Shown here: positions 16,547 through 25,889 of the stretch, one piece after another
Numbering within the stretch: the stretch's first letter is position 1
How the letters are laid out: each line of letters begins with the position of its first letter
Assembly: GCF_002584985.1 (NCBI RefSeq)
Contig: NZ_NUPZ01000022.1
Location: forward strand, 114,252 to 178,251
From: Bacillus sp. AFS029637
Lineage (GTDB): Bacteria; Bacillota; Bacilli; Bacillales; Bacillaceae_G
Direction of reading: 5' to 3'
Length of the DNA: 64,000 nt
Translations under genes and position numbers: made by a program
The notes under the pieces: generated by a model
What the model was told of the DNA's origin: nothing
Database searches by the model: none
What the model saw: the letters and a program-made list of their open reading frames with translations, nothing else

Positions 16547-17560
16547 ATGGAAAGAGGGATTGTTTTGGAATGTATAAATTGTGGACAACCTTGCGCGGAT
16601 GGCCAGTTAAATTGTGCAAGGTGTCAGAGTAACTTACATAATGAACAAGATGAAGGAAGCTCGCTAATAGATAAAGAATTAGAAGTATATGTAGGGGGGC
16701 AGTCCCCGTATTATAAAAGAAAATGGGAGCTTGAAAATAAGCGGATTGCTAGGTGGAGCTGGAATGGTTGGGCTGCTATTTTCAATGTGGGTTGGCTTGG
16801 ATATCGTAAGCATTATGTTCCTGCTGCGTTGTTTTTACTATTATTAGTAGTATGTGATGCATTTTCATATTATATGGGGTTTAATGTAGCATTACCAATC
16901 ATTAATATGGTACCTCTTACATTTTTATTACTCATATTTATTCTATTTGGGATGGGGATTTTTGCGAATGGACTATATTATCAATTTGCAGAAAGGCGTA
17001 TATATAGAATAAAAGCACGGGGAATAAAAGATGAATCGGTTGAAAAATATCTCATTCGTGATAGTGGCGGCACAAGTAAAATGGGAGCGACAATCGTTAC
17101 TATGTTAGCAGTTGCTACTATTTTCTTTAGCCATTTCTTTTTTCCAACTGATCGAGATATTATTCAAAAGGTTCGTACAAACTCGCTTTATGAATATCCA
17201 TTCTTTTCAATTGGTGAATCATTTGAAAATTATTTTCAAAAACCAGAGTGGATATATTATCGCGGGACGGAAGGGCTAGAATTAGTAGAATTCCAAGGGT
17301 ATAGCCCTGGGATGCCAAAACAGCAGGTGATAATTCAATTTGTTGTTGATTATAAATTAGGTGAAGTTGAGCCATACTCACTTTCAATTAATGGCGAATC
17401 TAAAAATGAAGAAGAGTTTTTGAAGATGATGGACGATATATTTAAGGTTCAAAACCCATTTGACATTGAGGATGGATTACAAGTGAATGTTATACAAAAA
17501 AAGCGGATGGAAAGTGATTTCTGTCTGCTTTTTGTATTTTTTATTAAAATAAATATTTAA
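16547..17560 (+). CDS. zinc-ribbon membrane protein
   Basis: The 337-residue frame has an N-terminal zinc ribbon (CINCGQPC...LNCARCQSN; two CxxC pairs), then a cytosolic linker, three hydrophobic segments (about residues 92-160) and a fourth near 182-200, then a soluble tail of about 130 residues. The start may be ATG 16547 or TTG 16565; AGAGGG favours TTG 16565, giving MECINCG. The last codons run through the terminator hairpin, so the natural C-terminus may be slightly different. Function unknown; zinc ribbons of this kind are often structural. Confidence 0.75.
   Translation: MERGIVLECINCGQPCADGQLNCARCQSNLHNEQDEGSSLIDKELEVYVGGQSPYYKRKWELENKRIARWSWNGWAAIFNVGWLGYRKHYVPAALFLLLLVVCDAFSYYMGFNVALPIINMVPLTFLLLIFILFGMGIFANGLYYQFAERRIYRIKARGIKDESVEKYLIRDSGGTSKMGATIVTMLAVATIFFSHFFFPTDRDIIQKVRTNSLYEYPFFSIGESFENYFQKPEWIYYRGTEGLELVEFQGYSPGMPKQQVIIQFVVDYKLGEVEPYSLSINGESKNEEEFLKMMDDIFKVQNPFDIEDGLQVNVIQKKRMESDFCLLFVFFIKINI
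17493..17542 (+). terminator. terminator embedded in the 3' end of the zinc-ribbon gene
   Basis: TACAAAAA...GC/GC...TTTTTGTA with an inner GAAA/TTTC stem, followed by TTTTTTA. The coding frame continues past it by about 18 bases. Confidence 0.7.
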
Positions 17561-17636
17561 AATAATCAGAATCTTTTGTATAATGAAGTGTATTATACAG
17601 GCTTTAACTTATACATATAGATTGGGGGAAGGAAGA

Positions 17637-19298
17637 ATGAAGAAAAAGACAACAACAATTGCTGCACTTGCGTTATCAACTAGTGTATTGGTTGCTGGGT
17701 GTGGAACTGGGGAGAAGGCTTCGACAACGAAGAAAGAATCAGATAAGGGAGTGGCAAATAAGCAAGTATTAAATTTACTAGAAACAGCTGAAATTCCTTC
17801 AATGGATACATCTAAATCAACAGATTCTGTATCTTTCCGTGTATTTGTAAATGCAATGGAAGGGTTATATCGTCTAGATAAAGATAATAAACCAACGCCA
17901 GGTATGGCAAAAGATGTGAAGATTAGTGAAGATAAAAAGACATATACATTTGAATTACGTGATGCAAAGTGGTCCAATGGTGATCCAGTTCGAGCACAAG
18001 ATTTCGTATATGCTTGGCAACGTACATTAGATAAAGCGATAGCTGCTGAATATGCATTCATTTTATTTGATGTGAAAAATGCACAGAAAGTAAATACAGG
18101 GGAATTACCGTCAGATCAATTAGGTGTTAAAGCGAAGGATGATAAAACATTGGTAGTAGAATTAGAACAACCAGCACCTTATTTCCTTGAGCTTACGTCC
18201 TTCCCTACATTTTTCCCATTAAATGAAAAGTATGTAAAAGAACAAGGGGATAAATACGGATTAGAGGCAGATAAATTATTGTACAATGGACCATTTACAA
18301 TGAGTGAATGGAAACATGAACAAAGTTACCAGTTAAAGAAAAACCCAAATTATTGGGATAAAGAGGCTGTAAAGTTACAAGAAATTAATGTAAGTATCGT
18401 GAAGGAAACGAGCACTGGAGTAAATTTATATGACAGTGATCAAGCAGACCGTGTTATTTTAAGTTCTGAGTTTGTTGATAAATATAAAAAGAATAAACCA
18501 GATGAATTTAAAACGAAGCTAGACCCACGTATGTATTTCTTACGTTTTAATCAAAAAAATGCAACATTTAAAAACCAAAAGGTTCGTGAAGCGATTGATT
18601 TAGCGTACGATAAAAAAGGAATTGCTGATGTTATTTTAAATGACGGTTCATTACCAGCATATTTCCTAGTACCTGAGAAATTTACGACAGGTCCGGATGG
18701 AAAAGACTTCCGCTCTGTAAATAAAAACTTCCGTGATAGTAAAGATAATGCAGCGAAAGCAAAAAAACTATGGGAAGAAGCGAAGAAAGAGCTTGGTCAA
18801 GATACAATTACAGTAGAGTTACTAAATGATGATAACGGTAGTCGTAAAAAAGTGGGCGACTTTATTAAAGCAGAACTTGAGAAAAACTTACCTGGTATTA
18901 AAGTGAATTTGAAACAACAACCATATAAGCAGAAATTAGATTTAGAAAAGAAATTTGAATATGAATTCTCATTATCTGCATGGAGTCCAGATTATCCAGA
19001 TCCAATGACTTATATTGATATGTTCGTGACAGGAAGTTCGTTTAATGAAATGGATTATTCAAATCCAAAGTATGATGATTTAGTAGCGAAATCTAAAGGA
19101 GAACTATTAAAAGATGACGCAGCACGCTGGAAAGCACTTGCGGAAGCTGAAAAAATCTTAATTGGTCAAGATGCTGCTATTTCTCCTGCGTACCAACAAA
19201 GTACAGCTTATTTAGAGAAACCTTACGTAAAAGGTATTGCAAATCATACGTTTGGTGGGGACTTTAGTTATAAATGGGCATATATTACAAAAAAATAG
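17637..19298 (+). CDS. oppA: oligopeptide ABC transporter substrate-binding lipoprotein
   Basis: A 553-residue SBP_bac_5 family protein. The lipoprotein signal ends in LVAGC (Cys22). Family landmarks include the SVSFRVFVNAMEGLYRLD region, VKISEDKKTYTFELRDAKWSNGDPV, DFVYAWQRTLD and LLYNGPFTMSEWKHEQSYQLKKNPNYWD. It captures oligopeptides for import. ATG 17637 follows GGGGGAAGGAAG. No opp permease or ATPase genes adjoin, so it is one of the orphan OppA paralogs common in this group. TATAAT (17579-17584) marks a promoter. Confidence 0.93.
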   Translation: MKKKTTTIAALALSTSVLVAGCGTGEKASTTKKESDKGVANKQVLNLLETAEIPSMDTSKSTDSVSFRVFVNAMEGLYRLDKDNKPTPGMAKDVKISEDKKTYTFELRDAKWSNGDPVRAQDFVYAWQRTLDKAIAAEYAFILFDVKNAQKVNTGELPSDQLGVKAKDDKTLVVELEQPAPYFLELTSFPTFFPLNEKYVKEQGDKYGLEADKLLYNGPFTMSEWKHEQSYQLKKNPNYWDKEAVKLQEINVSIVKETSTGVNLYDSDQADRVILSSEFVDKYKKNKPDEFKTKLDPRMYFLRFNQKNATFKNQKVREAIDLAYDKKGIADVILNDGSLPAYFLVPEKFTTGPDGKDFRSVNKNFRDSKDNAAKAKKLWEEAKKELGQDTITVELLNDDNGSRKKVGDFIKAELEKNLPGIKVNLKQQPYKQKLDLEKKFEYEFSLSAWSPDYPDPMTYIDMFVTGSSFNEMDYSNPKYDDLVAKSKGELLKDDAARWKALAEAEKILIGQDAAISPAYQQSTAYLEKPYVKGIANHTFGGDFSYKWAYITKK

Positions 19299-19304
19299 TA
19301 TAAT

Positions 19305-19337
19305 AAAAGATGAGTGAATTTTCGCTCATCTTTTATT
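19305..19337 (+). terminator. intrinsic terminator of oppA
   Basis: AAAAGATGAG and CTCATCTTTT with a short loop, then ATTTG. The fosB RBS follows within 10 bases. Confidence 0.82.
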
Positions 19338-19357
19338 TGTATAGGGAGGAAGTACAG

Positions 19358-19774
19358 TTGTTAAAGGGAATTAATCATCTTTGTTTTTCGGTATCTAATT
19401 TAGAGAAATCTATTACATTTTACGAAAAAGTACTAGAAGGAGAATTATTAGTTAAAGGGAGAAAACTAGCTTATTTTAACATATGTGGAGTATGGATAGC
19501 ACTTAATGAAGAGACACATATTCCGAGAAATGAAATCCATCAATCTTATACGCACATTGCATTTTCTGTTGAACAAGAAGACTTAGCAAGTTTACTGCGG
19601 CGGTTAGAAGAAAATAATATTCCTGTTTTACAAGGAAGAGAACGAGATGTAAGAGATTGTGAATCTCTATATTTTGTTGATCCTGATGGTCATAAGTTTG
19701 AGTTTCATTCAGGGACGTTACAGGACCGCCTAAATTATTATAGGGATGAGAAATCTCATATGACATTTTACTAA
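19358..19774 (+). CDS. fosB: metallothiol transferase FosB (fosfomycin resistance)
   Basis: The 138-residue glyoxalase/VOC-fold protein has the known FosB metal ligands at their published positions: His7 (GINHLCF), His66 (YTHIAF) and Glu115 (GHKFEFHSG), plus Cys9. It opens the epoxide of fosfomycin by adding bacillithiol with a divalent metal cofactor. TTG 19358 is the start: GGGAGGA is 8-9 bases upstream and the length then equals B. cereus-group FosB exactly. The downstream SDR-like gene lies 15 bases away, so cotranscription is likely. Chromosomal fosB is usual in this group; no mobile element adjoins. Confidence 0.95.
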   Translation: MLKGINHLCFSVSNLEKSITFYEKVLEGELLVKGRKLAYFNICGVWIALNEETHIPRNEIHQSYTHIAFSVEQEDLASLLRRLEENNIPVLQGRERDVRDCESLYFVDPDGHKFEFHSGTLQDRLNYYRDEKSHMTFY

Positions 19775-19789
19775 GGAGGGAGAGAACAT

Positions 19790-20332
19790 TTGCATGCGCT
19801 AGTAATTGGTGGAACAGGAATGCTAAAGAGAGTTTCTGTGTGGTTTTGTGAGCAAGGGTTTCATGTTTCTATTATTGGAAGAGATAAAGTGAAATTAGAA
19901 AATGTTAAGCGGGAGAGTGCTACACCAGAAAGTATCACATGCTTATCGTTAGATTATCATAATGATGACGATGTAAAGCTAGCTATTAAAAGCACAATGG
20001 AGAGGAATGGCCCAATAACGTTAGTTGTTGCATGGATACACTCAAGTGCGAAGGATGCGTTATCACTCATTTGTGGGGAATTAGACTTATGGTCTAAAAC
20101 ATACAGTGTTTTTCATATTTTAGGTAGTAAAGCGTCGCGCATGACCAAACAAAAAATAGGAGGTACGCGATGTAGCTATCATAGAATAATATTAGGTTTT
20201 ATATTAGAAGATACATACGGAAGATGGCTTACTCATGAAGAAATAGCTGAAGGGGTTATAAAAGGTATTGAAAGTAAGTGTACGGAATGGATTGTAGGAA
20301 GAGTGGAACCGTGGGAATTGCGGCCAAACTAG
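19790..20332 (+). CDS. short-chain dehydrogenase-like Rossmann protein
   Basis: The 180-residue protein opens with HALVIGGTGMLKRVSVWFCEQGFHVSIIGRD, an NAD(P)-binding beta-alpha-beta, but it is shorter than classical SDRs (about 250) and lacks a clear YxxxK. It may be an atypical or degenerate SDR. AAGGAGG supports the TTG start at 19790. It lies in a likely fosB-SDR-phosphatase transcript. Function unknown. Confidence 0.75.
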   Translation: MHALVIGGTGMLKRVSVWFCEQGFHVSIIGRDKVKLENVKRESATPESITCLSLDYHNDDDVKLAIKSTMERNGPITLVVAWIHSSAKDALSLICGELDLWSKTYSVFHILGSKASRMTKQKIGGTRCSYHRIILGFILEDTYGRWLTHEEIAEGVIKGIESKCTEWIVGRVEPWELRPN

Positions 20333-20348
20333 TAGGGGGGAATTGGGA

Positions 20349-20966
20349 ATGAAAACAACGGTATATGTAACAAGGCATGGTGAAACAGAATGGAATGTAG
20401 CGAAGCGCATGCAAGGACGACAAAATTCAGCGTTAACTGAAAATGGTATGTTACAAGCGAAACAATTGGGGGATCGAATGAAAGATTTATCAATCCATGC
20501 GATCTATAGTAGTCCGAGTGAAAGAACCCTTCATACTGCAGAGTTAATAAAGGGTGAACGTGATATACCGATAATCGCGGATGAGCATTTCTATGAAATT
20601 AACATGGGTATATGGGAAGGACAGACAATCGCGGATATAGAAAAACAATACCCAGAAGAAGTAAATTTATTTTGGAATGAGCCACATCTTTTTCAGTCAA
20701 CATCAGGAGAAAATTTTGGGTCTGTTTATAAAAGAGTTATTGAAGGGATACAGCTTCTATTAGAAAAGCATAAAGGAGAAAGTATATTAATTGTTTCTCA
20801 TGCGGCAGCGGCAAAACTACTTGTAGGACATTTTGCGGGTATTGAAATTGCAAATGTATGGGATGATCCATTCATGCACAGCGCTAGTCTTAGTGTAATT
20901 GAGTTTGATGACGATTGTGGTGAAGTAAAACAATTTGCAGATATAAGTCATTTTCAAGAAAAGTAA
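20349..20966 (+). CDS. histidine phosphatase family protein
   Basis: A 205-residue phosphoglycerate-mutase-like phosphatase: catalytic RHGETEWN (His near residue 9), MQGRQNSALTENG, SSPSERTLHTAEL, and the second His in ILIVSHAAAAK. Such enzymes hydrolyse small phosphoesters through a phosphohistidine; they include broad-specificity phosphatases (PhoE type). ATG 20349 is preferred over TTG 20343 on spacing to AGGGGGG. Last gene of the fosB-led run, closed by a strong terminator. Confidence 0.9.
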   Translation: MKTTVYVTRHGETEWNVAKRMQGRQNSALTENGMLQAKQLGDRMKDLSIHAIYSSPSERTLHTAELIKGERDIPIIADEHFYEINMGIWEGQTIADIEKQYPEEVNLFWNEPHLFQSTSGENFGSVYKRVIEGIQLLLEKHKGESILIVSHAAAAKLLVGHFAGIEIANVWDDPFMHSASLSVIEFDDDCGEVKQFADISHFQEK

Positions 20967-20994
20967 AAAAGGCCGCAAAACGGCCTTTTTTTTG
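20966..20994. terminator. bidirectional terminator
   Basis: AAAAAGGCCG and CGGCCTTTTT with a 4-base loop, with T-runs on both strands between the phosphatase and exsB. Confidence 0.9.
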
Positions 20995-21007
20995 TGGGTA
21001 TAAAAAA

Positions 21008-21550
21008 CTAGCAATTACGTTTTTTATACCAGAAGTGATCGAATTTCTTGTTTTTGCAAGATGGGAACTTATGTCCATCGTCTTTGCAATCATGCCATTT
21101 CTTTCCGTCATCGCACGAATCATCACAAGAGCCACCGTGTCCATGAGGGAAGAATTCGCACTTTTTACAGTAACATCGTTTTGTCCAATAAAATTTCTTT
21201 TCAAAGCGCACACATTTTGTAACGAATGTACAATGTTTTCTGCGCGTAACTTTTGTAACTAACACGCATTCTTTTCTACGTGTCACTTTCGTAACGAATG
21301 TCCATTTTTGAACGCGTACTCGAGTACATTTCGTAACGAATGTCCATTTTTTAACATGAGTACATTTTGTAACAAATGTACAATGTTTCACGCGAGTACA
21401 TCTTGTTCTTGGGCATTTACAATCTTCGCTACATTCTATTTTTGAAGAGCAATCATCATCGCACTCAAAAGTACTTGGATCTTGATGTAAGAAATCCTCC
21501 ATCCCTGCACTTTTGATTTCTTCAACAGCTTTTCTAATATCACGTTTCAT
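21008..21550 (-). CDS. exsB: ExsB-like repeat exosporium/spore-coat protein
   Basis: A 180-residue basic protein. Residues about 54-130 hold repeats of a 10-14 residue unit (CTFVTKC, WTFVTKC, WTFVTKV, CVLVTKV, CTFVTKC, each after TRxKx), flanked by Cys/Asp-rich ends (CDDDCSSKIECSEDCKCP; SCDDSCDDGKKWHDC). From memory this matches ExsB, the heavily threonine-phosphorylated B. anthracis protein needed for stable exosporium attachment; every unit offers Thr residues. The start at 21550 follows GGAGG (21556-21560); the frame extends 144 bases further without support. It lies head-to-head with cotH, whose product phosphorylates repeat coat proteins. Confidence 0.82.
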   Translation of the reverse strand: MKRDIRKAVEEIKSAGMEDFLHQDPSTFECDDDCSSKIECSEDCKCPRTRCTRVKHCTFVTKCTHVKKWTFVTKCTRVRVQKWTFVTKVTRRKECVLVTKVTRRKHCTFVTKCVRFEKKFYWTKRCYCKKCEFFPHGHGGSCDDSCDDGKKWHDCKDDGHKFPSCKNKKFDHFWYKKRNC

Positions 21551-21725
21551 AGAAATCCTCCTTATCATGTATTTAATTGAAAAGGTATTCTTTTTCCTTA
21601 ACAGGATATGTATGTGGGCATCTTTCTGAACAGGACAAGAGTGCAATTTTATATAAATAGATAATAGCGGATGTATGGACAAGACGAGGTGCATACATTG
21701 AATGAAGAGAACTGAGAAGGGATGA

Positions 21726-22808
<1,083 letters not shown>

Positions 22809-22813
22809 TTTTG

Positions 22814-22846
22814 AAGAGATTGAAACATTATCAATCTCTTTTTTTG
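22814..22846 (+). terminator. intrinsic terminator of cotH
   Basis: AAGAGATTG and CAATCTCTT with an 8-base loop, followed by TTTTTG. Confidence 0.88.
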
Positions 22847-22906
22847 TATAATAAAGAGGTATCAATAAAAAGTGAAATCGTTGATAAAGAATGGAGTTGT
22901 GTAGAG

Positions 22907-23524
22907 ATGACGATTAAATGGATTGATTGGGTAAAGCAAATACAATCTATAGCACAGGCTGGGTTAACGTATTCTAAGGATGTGTATGATATAGAGCGTT
23001 TCCAACAATTAAGAGATATTTCAACTTCTATAATGTCACATTACACAAAAACAGATTGGGAAGTTGTTGAGAAATTATTTGCAAGTGAGACAGGCTATCA
23101 AACACCTAAAGTTGATATAAGAGCGGTTATTTTCCAAAATGAAAAACTACTATTTGTGAAAGAAAAAAGTGATGGAAAATGGGCATTACCAGGTGGATGG
23201 GCCGATGTCGGTTATACGCCAACAGAAGTTGCAGCGAAAGAGGTTTTCGAAGAGACAGGTTATAAAGTAGATTATTTTAAGCTGTTAGCTATATTTGATA
23301 AAGAAAAACATCATCCATCCCCATCAGCAACGCATGTATATAAGATTTTCATTGGATGTGAGATTGTAGGAGGAGAAAAGAAGACTAGCATTGAAACAGA
23401 AGAAATAGAGTTTTTTGGTGAGGATGAAATACCGAATTTATCAATTGCTAGAAATACTGAAGAGCAAATTAAAGAAATGTTTGCCTACATGAAAGACCCA
23501 CAGAAAGAAAAACTAATAGATTAG
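22907..23524 (+). CDS. NUDIX hydrolase with N-terminal helical domain
   Basis: The 205-residue protein has an N-terminal helical domain (WIDWVKQIQSIAQAGLTYSKD) found in a group of ADP-ribose pyrophosphatase-like NUDIX proteins, then the NUDIX box GGWADVGYTPTEVAAKEVFEETGY (GX5EX7REUXEE in slightly relaxed form, about residues 92-115). It hydrolyses a nucleoside diphosphate linked to X with Mg2+. ATG 22907 is chosen since upstream codons overlap the cotH terminator. Confidence 0.88.
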   Translation: MTIKWIDWVKQIQSIAQAGLTYSKDVYDIERFQQLRDISTSIMSHYTKTDWEVVEKLFASETGYQTPKVDIRAVIFQNEKLLFVKEKSDGKWALPGGWADVGYTPTEVAAKEVFEETGYKVDYFKLLAIFDKEKHHPSPSATHVYKIFIGCEIVGGEKKTSIETEEIEFFGEDEIPNLSIARNTEEQIKEMFAYMKDPQKEKLID

Positions 23525-23626
23525 TGTTGCGATACATATCATATTGTTGTAATGAAGATATTGGCAGATTGCAACCTTTATGTGATAATGGGATGATATG
23601 TGAAGAAAAAGGAGATAGAAAAGAAC

Positions 23627-24229
23627 ATGTTAGCAAACATAATAGATCAGTTATTGCAATTTTTTGCAAGTTTAGGTTACTTTGGAGTAGCTCTAGCTTT
23701 AATGGTTGAGGTTATCCCAAGTGAAATTGTACTTTCTTATGCTGGTTTTTTAGTAGCAAATGGTAAAATTAGCTTTGTTGGTGCAGTAATTGCTGGAACC
23801 ATCGGCGGTACTTTAGCTCAAATCTTTTTATATTGGCTCGGGTACTACGGAGGACGTCCGGTTGTAGAGAAATATGGGAAATATTTGCTTATTAATAAAC
23901 GTCATTTAGACATAGCAGAAAATTGGTTTAAACGTTACGGAGCGGGAGTAATATTTTCTGCACGTTTCATTCCGGTTGTACGCCATGCGATTTCTATTCC
24001 AGCTGGATTAGCTAAGATGCCGTTAAAACTCTTTACACTGTATACAGTAGTAGCGATTATTCCATGGTCAATTCTTTTTATATACTTAGGAGAAAAGCTT
24101 GGTGGAAATTGGAGACATATTAAAGAGTATGCATCTGATTACACACATTACATAATTATAGGTGCGGTTTTCTTTATTGCTCTTTACTTCGGTTTAAAGC
24201 TTTTGAAAAAGAAAAAAACAACTCATTAA
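23627..24229 (+). CDS. DedA family membrane protein
   Basis: A 200-residue protein with the DedA/VTT signature: GTIGGTLAQIFLYWLGYYGGRPVVEKYGKY, FKRYGAGVIFSARFIPVVRHAISIPAGLAKM and four to five hydrophobic segments. DedA proteins are proton-linked phospholipid (e.g. undecaprenyl phosphate) flippases or related transporters needed for envelope integrity. ATG 23627 lies 11 bases after AAAGGAGAT; GTG 23600 is an alternative. Single gene with terminator. Confidence 0.9.
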   Translation: MLANIIDQLLQFFASLGYFGVALALMVEVIPSEIVLSYAGFLVANGKISFVGAVIAGTIGGTLAQIFLYWLGYYGGRPVVEKYGKYLLINKRHLDIAENWFKRYGAGVIFSARFIPVVRHAISIPAGLAKMPLKLFTLYTVVAIIPWSILFIYLGEKLGGNWRHIKEYASDYTHYIIIGAVFFIALYFGLKLLKKKKTTH

Positions 24230-24259
24230 AGTCAATGATCTTTCATTGGCTTTTTTTAT
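24228..24259 (+). terminator. intrinsic terminator of dedA-like gene
   Basis: AAAGTCAATGA and TCATTGGCTTT with a 4-base loop and T-run. Confidence 0.85.
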
Positions 24260-24325
24260 TGTTTCGGTTCTAAAAAAAGAGAGTTGTCCATAATGTGTAA
24301 TAATAAGACGTAGCGGGGGAATGTG

Positions 24326-25705
24326 ATGAAAGGATCGCCGTTTATACGTGGAACGATATTTTTAACGATGGCAACGATGATATCTAAAATGTTAGGGTTT
24401 ATATATGTTATACCATTTACAGCTATGGTCGGTACGAGTGGGTATGTGTTATACACATATGCATATCGTCCTTATACTATTATGCTTAGTATTGCAACGA
24501 TGGGATTACCACTCGCTGTTTCAAAGATGGTATCAAAATACGATCAACTGAATGACTATCATACGGTTAAAAGAGTGTTAAAGAGTGGTATTGTTTTTAT
24601 GCTTTTAATGGGAGTTATCTCATGTTTTACACTTTATTTGTTAGCTCCACATTTAGCTGAACTTGTGATTGATGGAAATGATCAAACAGGGAATAGTGTA
24701 ACGGCTGTAACTCATAACATTCAAATTGTAAGTTTTGCATTAATACTTGTACCAGTAATGAGCTTATTAAGGGGATTCTTTCAAGGATTTCAATCGATGG
24801 GACCTTCTGCGCTCAGTGTAGTTGTAGAGCAATTTTTTCGAGTTTTAACCATTTTGATAGGAAGCTTTGTCGTTTTATATGTGTTAAAAGCTTCTGTTTC
24901 ATTAGCAGTTGGTATTTCCACGTTTGGTGCATTTATGGGGGCTATAGGCGGGTTAAGTGTATTAAGTGCGTATTATATAAAAAGAAGAAGGCACTTAAAG
25001 AAAAAAGAGATGGCAAGTATACCGCAAACAACGAAATCTTTTTTCTCGTTGTATAAGGAGCTCTTTACATATTCAATACCGTTTGTTGTAGTTGGTTTAG
25101 CGATTCCGCTGTATCAGACGATTGATACATTTACAATTAATAAACTACTCATACAAATCGGATATATGCAAGGAGAAGCAGAAAAAATTAATGCGATTAT
25201 CGGCTTAGTTCAAATGGTTGTGCTCATTCCAGTTTCTGTTGCGACTGCTTTTAGTATGTCTCTCGTACCAGAGATGACGAAAGCTTATACAGTGGGGAAT
25301 GCCAAGTTGTTGTACAAACATTTCACGAGGACGAATGTATTAGTAGTAGGGATTACGGTACCAGCGGCAATTGGGATGATGGTGTTAGCAAAGCCAGTAT
25401 ATACTCTTTTATTTGGTGCAGGAAATGATCCGGAGATGGGGAGAATTATTCTGCAGTATTATGCTCCTGCTTGTATACTATTTTCTCTCTTTACAGTAAC
25501 GGCTGCTATGTTACAAGGAATCAATCAACAACAGAAAACAGTGCTAGGATTAGGTATTGGACTTATTGTGAAGATAGTTTTAAATATTGTGCTGCTTCCA
25601 TATTTTGATTATGTAAGTTTTATCATTTCAACATACGCTGGCTATACGATTTCAGTTGGCTTTAACTTGTGGATGCTTTCTAAATATGTTATAAAGGCAA
25701 CATAA
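24326..25705 (+). CDS. MOP-superfamily polysaccharide/lipid flippase (SpoVB/YkvU-like)
   Basis: A 459-residue protein with about 14 hydrophobic segments, beginning GSPFIRGTIFLTMATMISKMLGFIYVIPF, and containing LRGFFQGFQSMGPSALSVVVEQFFRV, a hallmark of the SpoVB/MurJ-like oligosaccharidyl-lipid flippases. The length is closest to YkvU (about 445) rather than SpoVB (about 518). It likely moves a lipid-linked cell-wall or cortex precursor across the membrane. ATG 24326 follows GCGGGGGAA. Confidence 0.85.
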   Translation: MKGSPFIRGTIFLTMATMISKMLGFIYVIPFTAMVGTSGYVLYTYAYRPYTIMLSIATMGLPLAVSKMVSKYDQLNDYHTVKRVLKSGIVFMLLMGVISCFTLYLLAPHLAELVIDGNDQTGNSVTAVTHNIQIVSFALILVPVMSLLRGFFQGFQSMGPSALSVVVEQFFRVLTILIGSFVVLYVLKASVSLAVGISTFGAFMGAIGGLSVLSAYYIKRRRHLKKKEMASIPQTTKSFFSLYKELFTYSIPFVVVGLAIPLYQTIDTFTINKLLIQIGYMQGEAEKINAIIGLVQMVVLIPVSVATAFSMSLVPEMTKAYTVGNAKLLYKHFTRTNVLVVGITVPAAIGMMVLAKPVYTLLFGAGNDPEMGRIILQYYAPACILFSLFTVTAAMLQGINQQQKTVLGLGIGLIVKIVLNIVLLPYFDYVSFIISTYAGYTISVGFNLWMLSKYVIKAT

Positions 25706-25712
25706 GCTTTTT

Positions 25713-25738
25713 AAGGCAGAGAACACTCTGTCTTTTTC
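25713..25738 (+). terminator. intrinsic terminator after flippase gene
   Basis: AAGGCAGAG and CTCTGTCTT with a 4-base loop and TTT. Confidence 0.8.
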
Positions 25739-25760
25739 TATGTTTATAAATTTTTTTTTA

Positions 25761-25774
25761 TAAAAACGTTTTCA
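25761..25774. promoter_or_regulatory. cre-like (CcpA) site upstream of corA
   Basis: TAAAAACGTTTTCA matches the cre consensus TGWAANCGNTNWCA at all but one fixed position. It lies 116 bases before the corA ATG. The site is suggestive only; AT-rich spacer DNA gives chance matches. Confidence 0.3.
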
Positions 25775-25889
25775 AAATAATTTTTCTATTGAAATTTAAA
25801 CGTATGTTTCATATGCTGAACATGGTGGTTCAAAAACTGTTGTTTAAGTGAGGTAGATTCCCACATGTAAAAAGAATCGGGGTGATAGT

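Noticed and set aside
25706-25889. M-box (Mg2+) riboswitch before corA
   Set aside because: The gap is long enough, but I could not find the conserved M-box core or its helices; only a cre-like site was seen.
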